A DNA stretch of 64,000 nt. It comes from Lenzites betulinus (lineage: Eukaryota; Basidiomycota; Agaricomycetes; Polyporales; Polyporaceae). Both the position numbers and the translations under genes were made by a program. The stretch is taken from the NCBI GenBank assembly GCA_022264855.1, contig JABYQU010000001.1, positions 62,001 to 126,000 of the forward strand, read 5' to 3'. The notes beneath the pieces are model-generated. The model made no database searches and was not told the DNA's origin. It saw only the letters and a list, made by a program, of their open reading frames with translations. Below, piece after piece: positions 59,161-64,000 of this stretch. Position 1 is the stretch's first letter; the number at the start of each line of letters is the position of its first letter.

Positions 59161-60728
59161 CAAGTTTTGGTTACCCGCTCGCGGAGAATACATGCAGACG
59201 AACCTACCACGGCAGCGGAGACCCTCACAAGTGCCCGTTCCAGTGTCGTGTAATCCCGGATGGGCTCAAAATGGCTCAAGTCGTACACCCCCATATACGG
59301 GTCCTGAGTCATACCTCGACGACGAGCTGTGGTCAGCTTGTGGGAGAACTCAGCCACATCGCAGCAGCTCATTTGATTGTAGTCGAGATCCGATGTTTAC
59401 CGTGGCGTGTTTCTATAGCTGTGCTCTTCAACCTTCATATCTGTCAGACGAGGCTTTCTCAAAAAGAAAACCCCCCAAATGAGCCATGTGCCAGATCAAG
59501 CGGGAAATTCTACATGCAACAGGCAGCTCCTGAGAGCTTCAAGGCGATCAAGCTGAAGCCCGGCATGCTCTGACTAGCCACCTAGGACGGGAGATGTGAG
59601 GAAGTCTGGCCTGGGTCAGCGTCAAGGTATGTAGAAGTGACTCACCGGATCCCAGCCACTCGCAGCAGGGAAACAATTGGTGCCGCTTCCGGAGTGCTGC
59701 CCTCCGTGATATCGTTAAGAGCGCGCTTCCGCGTAGAGTAAGGGAAAGGATTAAGAGAGCCCGTCGTGCAATGGTCCGCGATGTTTCGGATCAATCCGTC
59801 ATGAAGAGTAGAGCAACAGCACTTGCAAATAGTGCCGTGCTCGCACTCGTCCCGGATATCTGTGGCACATATACGAGCTTTCTTGCTGAACAGTCTGCGG
59901 CGGTAGTGCCGAGGGTGAGGTACGGGGCAAACTAGCACTTGGGCTTGAGGACAACGTTCGAGTGTCCACCCAGTAAGAGCCCAGCAGCGACTGCCGATGC
60001 TGTGCCTTGGGTAGCACCGACAACAATCACGCTGCGACGTATAAGCTTCAGGTATGACAGCGGCATAGCTACGCTCACAATGCATCCGTATTCAGAAGAG
60101 AAACTTGAGCTAAAATCGGTATTGCCTTCTCTCGCCGTCGTCAACGCCGCTGACTCTGGACAACAAGAGGAGATCTCGTGCGCCGAGCTAGCATGTGTTG
60201 CATAGTTCTTATGGGGACATAAGCAACCCGTTAGAACATATGTAGAGATCACATACCTTACAACGTGTAGTGTCATGTCCCAGGATGCACACCGCCTCCG
60301 TGCTTATGCGATGCAGGATGCCACGTCGGTCTGCAATAAAAGCTACTCTGGGTAAATCGGGTTTAGTGACTTGCTCACAGAGTAAACATGCGAAAAATCC
60401 TACTACTGCCAGCGGAGCTCTGTGTGGTATAAGACGTGGGCTGAAATGCTTTTTTAGTCAACCAGCCCTTTTAGGTTTACCTGAGGCTTGTATCACGGCC
60501 CGACGACCATGATATCCTTTGGATAAGCACCCACGCAAAGTCGTGGTCTCGTGAACAGCTCTGCATTACGGCGTGAGTGAGGATGAAGGGGGAGTAATGC
60601 TAATAATGTGTGGATGGTACAGTGCATTAGGTCTATGATATCAGCAAAGTATGTGTCGGAACGCAAGAGGAACCCAATCGTCATGCGCCAACCCAAGCGG
60701 TTGTCGCGGCCTAAAAGGGCGGACGGTG
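59161..60728. other. Gene-poor region upstream of protease copy 2
   Basis: No supported gene. A minus-strand frame at 59932-60276 ends in a short hydrophobic segment (SVIVVGATQGTASAVAAGLL), which I could not tie to a gene model. Confidence 0.45.
60251..60360. repeat. Promoter-proximal duplicated segment, orphan copy
   Basis: Second copy of the 59041-59160 segment in the same orientation. No protease reading frame follows it on the minus strand (59600-60250), and its TATA position reads as ACCTTACAACG instead of CCTTATAGAG (plus strand). Confidence 0.7.
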
Positions 60729-61418
60729 CTATGACGAGGGCGGCGGGGTCGTCGGCGCGTCTGACGGTGGTGGCGGGGGCGCGGCCTCTTCTGCCAGACC
60801 CTCCTTGAGCTCCGCCTCGAGCCGCTCCTTCGCACGCACGACTTTTGACTGGAGGTAGTGCGAGTGTGTCGGGAGCGGCGCCTTCCCCTGCGCGGGCTTC
60901 GCTGGGGCCTTCTCTGCGGGCGCGTTCTGCTTGAACAAGTGCTCGTAGTTCTGTAGATGCACACGGACGCGGCTGTCAGCGCTGTGTCATGAGCGAACTC
61001 GGTAGGTGGGGCGGCGCACCTGGACGATCCTCTCCACCGTGTCCTCCCGCTTGACATTGAGAATGAGCCGCGCCTCGTCCGCCGTCATCCTATGTTCCCT
61101 CGTTAACCTGTCCGTCAAGGACCCAGAGGTCGCATTTCCGACACCCGCAACGTCGGTCGCGCCTGCACCAGGTGGCCGGTATTTGGCATCTACGCATTCA
61201 GAAGTTCAGCGCCGTCGCAGCGATTTAAACGCGACAACACAGCGTGAACATGGACGCACTCTGAACAGCTTGTTTTCCCGCTGCGGCGAACGCCCTCCCG
61301 AGAATCCGTGCGCCAGCGATCGCAATCTGCACAAGAACTTTTGGCGAGCTCTGCACAGCACGCAACCGTATTAGCACATCCTGTAGCATACGCCCACATG
61401 ACTAGCAGAACGCACCAT
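60729..61418 (-). CDS. PAM16: Mitochondrial import motor subunit TIM16/PAM16, 161 aa
   Basis: Four exons: 61418-61416, 61350-61260, 61189-61020 and 60950-60729; introns of 65-70 bases. Exon 1 is only the start codon ATG, followed directly by a GTGCGT donor. The spliced protein begins MSSPKVLVQIAIAGARILGRAFAAAGKQAVQNAKYRP, the conserved hydrophobic membrane-associating N-terminus of PAM16. The degenerate J-like domain follows: MTADEARLILNVKREDTVERIVQNYEHLFKQNAP and HSHYLQSKVVRAKERLEAEL, in which the HPD loop of true J proteins is absent, as expected. The tail is proline-rich and longer than in yeast. In the matrix-side import motor it pairs with PAM18 and restrains its stimulation of Hsp70. 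Confidence 0.95.
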
Positions 61419-61649
61419 ATCCTACGACCCAGCCCGAGACGATAGAGTGAGCTGTGGGAGACGTGCCGCTGACCTCCGAGGCTGAGTACACTGACGCCCG
61501 CTGTAGGCGCGCACTGTGACTTCAACTCCGCCAAAATTTCTGCCACCACCAGTACTGTGCTCTCTAGCACCTGCCCTCCCCATTCTCGCTGTCTCTCGCG
61601 CTCGAACACGTCCGCTTTTGCGTACTAGCATTTGGAAGGAACTATCTTG
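61419..61649. promoter_or_regulatory. Bidirectional promoter between PAM16 and RPA43
   Basis: Only 231 bases separate the two divergent start codons, so both core promoters must lie here. No clear TATA box is seen, which fits housekeeping genes. Confidence 0.6.
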
Positions 61650-62996
61650 ATGTCGCAATCAACTACGGAACACAAGACCAAAAAGCGCAAGCTTGCTGCC
61701 GCGGTCGACCCCGCAGGCGCCGCGCCCGAGCCGTCCACCAAGCGGTCGAAGAGGGACAAGGACGCGCCGTTGACCGCAAAGACGACAGTGAAGGCGACGC
61801 CCGTCGCGCGGGTCGACAAGGGCAAGGCGCGCGCGACAGACGATACGTTCCGCGTCGTCCGTGCGACGCTCACCGTGCCCGTTCCCCCCGTGTTCGCTGC
61901 GGACCTGCGAGGCGGCGTGGCGGAGCTGCTGGACTCGATGCTGATGAGGTAGGCATATTCTATGTTGCATATGGTCTTACAGATGAATGAATGGGAAGTG
62001 TGCGTGGGTCGTTGCGGCGTGTGCGGACGTGATCGGTTTGCAGGTACATCCCCGCGCTGCAGGGCGTGGTGCTCGCCCACGACCGGCTGGAGTTCCTGGA
62101 GAAGACGGCAACTATAAAGGCGGATTGTCCGTTTACGATATGTAAGGTTGCGTTCGACGCGACTGTATGGAGTCCACAAGTGGGCATGAAGCTAGGTAAG
62201 TCGATACACGGGCATGCAGTACCCCATGGGCAGCGCTGATCCAAGAAAATAGTGGGCAAGATCAACCTCTCGTCCCCAGATCATATATCCCTGCTCGTAC
62301 ACCGCACGTTCAACGTTTCGATACCCCGATATCACATCACTACCGATATATACGAGTTCGAATACGGTCCCGCCGAGAACGACCCCGAATTCGGCACAGC
62401 AGGCGCAGATGACGCCGCACCAGACCCCGCCGCAGACACTGCAGAGGCTCACGAGCAGATCCAAAGCGGCGGCCGCTGGGTGCACACGCTCACCGATACG
62501 AAGCTTGGCGACGCCGACGGCTCCCTCGAATTCACCGTTGTCGGGTGCGTACCTCCCCCCATTCTGCTCATCGGCTTAATACTCACGTCGTCCCTACAGC
62601 CTCACAATCGCAAACCAAATGATCTCATTAGTTGGTTCGATACAGCCGGACCCCTTCTCCCCCGAGCACATTCCCAAAGCCACGGTCACAACCGCGACGG
62701 GCCCGAAATCTACGCGCACCGCGCAACGCGCCGACCCCGTGATGATGAGTGAGCGCGAGGTCGATGCGCTCATCGAGGATGGGGATGAGAGCGATGATGA
62801 GGACGCGTTCCAGAAGCTAGGACGCATGGGCGACGAGGCAGAAGCTGCGGAACGGCGGGCTCGCGAGGCGGCCGAGGAGACGGCCCGGAAAGAGAAGAAG
62901 CGGAAGCGGCGAGAGAGCAAAGCACAGGAGAAGGGTGGGGATATACAGGATGCCTCGGGGGAGAGGAAAAGCAAGAAAAAGAAGAAGACTAGTTAG
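61650..62996 (+). CDS. RPA43: DNA-directed RNA polymerase I subunit RPA43, 379 aa
   Basis: Four exons: 61650-61948, 62044-62195, 62253-62544 and 62600-62996; introns of 95, 57 and 55 bases. After a basic, lysine-rich nuclear N-terminus comes the RPB7-like tip domain: TFRVVRATLTVPVPPVFAADLRGGVAELLDSMLMRYIPALQGVVLAHD. The OB domain follows: CPFTICKVAFDATVWSPQVGMKLVGKINLSSPDHISLLVHRTFNVSIPR, then FTVVGLTIANQMISLVGSI. The C-terminal third is acidic then highly basic (EDGDESDDEDAF, KKRKRRESK, KSKKKKK), typical for A43. It forms the stalk of polymerase I with A14 and contacts the initiation factor Rrn3. The model closes exactly in frame. It shares its promoter with PAM16. Confidence 0.94.
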
Positions 62997-63108
62997 GTCT
63001 GCTTGTTGTCTATGTTGCTTTGCTATTCCTCGTATGTTTAACAGTTAGCATGGAGCCCTGTTTGTGGAACAATGAGAATATGGTGTCACGTAAGCGAAGC
63101 AAGATATC

Positions 63109-63192
63109 GCCCGCCTAGCTCAATCGGATAGAGCGTCAGACTCTTACTAGCGGGTGATCTGAAGGCTGCGAGTTCGACCCTCGCGGTGGGCT
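63109..63192 (+). tRNA. tRNA-Lys (CTT) with a 10-base intron
   Basis: Acceptor halves GCCCGCC (63109-63115) and GGTGGGC (63185-63191) pair. The D arm is GCTC...GAGC. The anticodon stem is TCAGA (63136-63140) with TCTGA (63058+100 to 63162), and the T arm is GCGAG TTCGACC CTCGC. The anticodon loop reads CTCTTA then A, giving anticodon CTT. Ten extra bases at 63147-63156 sit after the base 3' of the anticodon, the standard eukaryotic tRNA intron position. A and B box elements (TAGCTCAATCGG and GTTCGACCC) are present. Confidence 0.93.
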
Positions 63193-63453
63193 AATCGTTT
63201 TGTCGTCGGACGTTGTGAAAGCCAAGCTACGTTTTTGCAAAGAGGAACGTTCGACTCCCGGGAGCTCTGGATCTACGATAATATTGCGCAGGTAATGGAT
63301 CAATATTGTGGACGGCAAGAGTAGTAATGAAAGATAAGAATACAGGGATGATCGACCTCATAACTTGACGGCAACTTAGTATACTTGAATCAATTTAAAT
63401 CCGATGAAGTCGAACGAGACCGTAGGACGGGTGCGACGGGAGGGCGCGGAGAT

Positions 63454-63975
63454 TCAAATGAACTGAGGAAACTCGAGAATATTGACGTCTGGCTTCGGCG
63501 GCTCAGCACGTTGCCGGATAGGAATGGTGAACTGAACGTCCTTGTGCCCGGGTCGTCGCAGAGTGCAGAGCTGGCCATCTCGGAGGAGGAACTTCTCTGT
63601 CCCCGGAGGTATCTTGTCAATCGGAATACCGAACGAGCATTCGAGCGGCCGCAGCCCGACCGTCGGGGTTGTCCCAAGCGGGACGGTTGGACCAGGTCCG
63701 GCGAAGAGACTGAACTCGAAGGGCGAGTTCTCGGGTTCTCCGGTCGCGGTAAGGACGAAGTCGAGACAGTATTCACTCGCATATTTGGAGCCCGGGAAGA
63801 GTCTGACAGAGTAGTCGCTGTCTGGGATGGGCTGGATGAAAACTCCGAAGTCGCCGGGACGTGGTTTGAGCTGGAGAGAGAGCATGAGGAGGAGCACGGC
63901 GAGCCGAATGGACCGAACGCACCCCCGTAAAGTCGGCTTTGGCATCGAGGCATTTCGTGGCCCGCCGAAAGACAA
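63454..63975 (-). CDS. Hypothetical protein, possibly partial at the right edge
   Basis: An uninterrupted 173-codon frame from an ATG at 63975, which may be internal because the frame stays open to the window end. The sequence is protein-like, with hydrophobic beta-strand character and few low-complexity runs (FGVFIQPIPDSDYSVRLFPG, YCLDFVLTATGEPENSPFEF, FGIPIDKIPPGTEKFLL, VQFTIPIRQRAEPPKPDVNI). A GTGCGT...CTCCAG pair near 63928-63877 could be an intron, but removing it breaks the frame, so I leave it in. Overlapping plus-strand and other minus-strand frames are serine or charge rich shadows. No family recognised. Confidence 0.5.
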   Translation of the reverse strand: MSFGGPRNASMPKPTLRGCVRSIRLAVLLLMLSLQLKPRPGDFGVFIQPIPDSDYSVRLFPGSKYASEYCLDFVLTATGEPENSPFEFSLFAGPGPTVPLGTTPTVGLRPLECSFGIPIDKIPPGTEKFLLRDGQLCTLRRPGHKDVQFTIPIRQRAEPPKPDVNILEFPQFI

Positions 63976-64000
63976 ACTCAGGATTTCCGGATTTACCCGT

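Noticed and set aside
59932..60276. Minus-strand frame as the third aspartic protease
   Set aside because: It has no DTG motif, no pepsin-fold segments and no matching exon pattern, despite lying downstream of the orphan promoter copy.

Overview
The window is nuclear DNA of a filamentous basidiomycete, most likely an Agaricomycete. The evidence is short GT-AG introns of about 48-70 bases in nearly every gene, about one small intron per 100-500 coding bases, BTB-like and coiled-coil proteins of types common in mushroom-forming fungi, a DUF4045-gelsolin fusion, and paired GPI-type aspartic proteases. All coordinates below were worked out by hand from splice signals and reading-frame continuity. 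Most multi-exon models close in frame from start to stop; unresolved joints are stated.

Region 1 (1-18,000) is almost gene-free, GC- and CpG-rich. It is dominated by a direct duplication of about 7.3 kb: copy A at 1-7244, cut by the left window edge, and copy B at 10632-17940. Inside each copy are degenerate 310-330 base tandem repeats and a conserved TATA box followed by a splice-donor-like site. No transposase, reverse transcriptase, rRNA or other known coding function was found in it. The spacer (7245-10631) holds one small two-exon gene, a 21-base minisatellite and a very G-rich quadruplex-prone tract next to the start of copy B.

Region 2 (18-34 kb) returns to genes: ribosomal protein uS7 (RPS5), a coiled-coil protein, a BTB-like protein, a KHA1-type K+/H+ antiporter, an aldo/keto reductase and a small conserved-looking protein. 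They are separated by gene-poor stretches of 1-2 kb. Region 3 (34-48 kb) starts with about 3 kb without a supported gene. It then carries a surface and cytoskeleton group, all on the minus strand: a GPI-anchored cysteine-containing protein, a secreted GH17 glycosidase, a 1303-residue DUF4045/gelsolin/headpiece protein and a GPI-anchored GH16 glucanase.

Region 4 (49-54 kb) has an FAD monooxygenase and three small mitochondrial-type membrane proteins, two of which are homologous. Region 5 (54-60.7 kb) holds two tandem A1 aspartic proteases with GPI signals, and an orphan copy of the promoter of one of them. Region 6 (60.7-64 kb) is housekeeping: PAM16/TIM16 and RPA43 transcribed divergently from a 231-base region, an intron-containing tRNA-Lys, and a partial unknown gene at the right edge.
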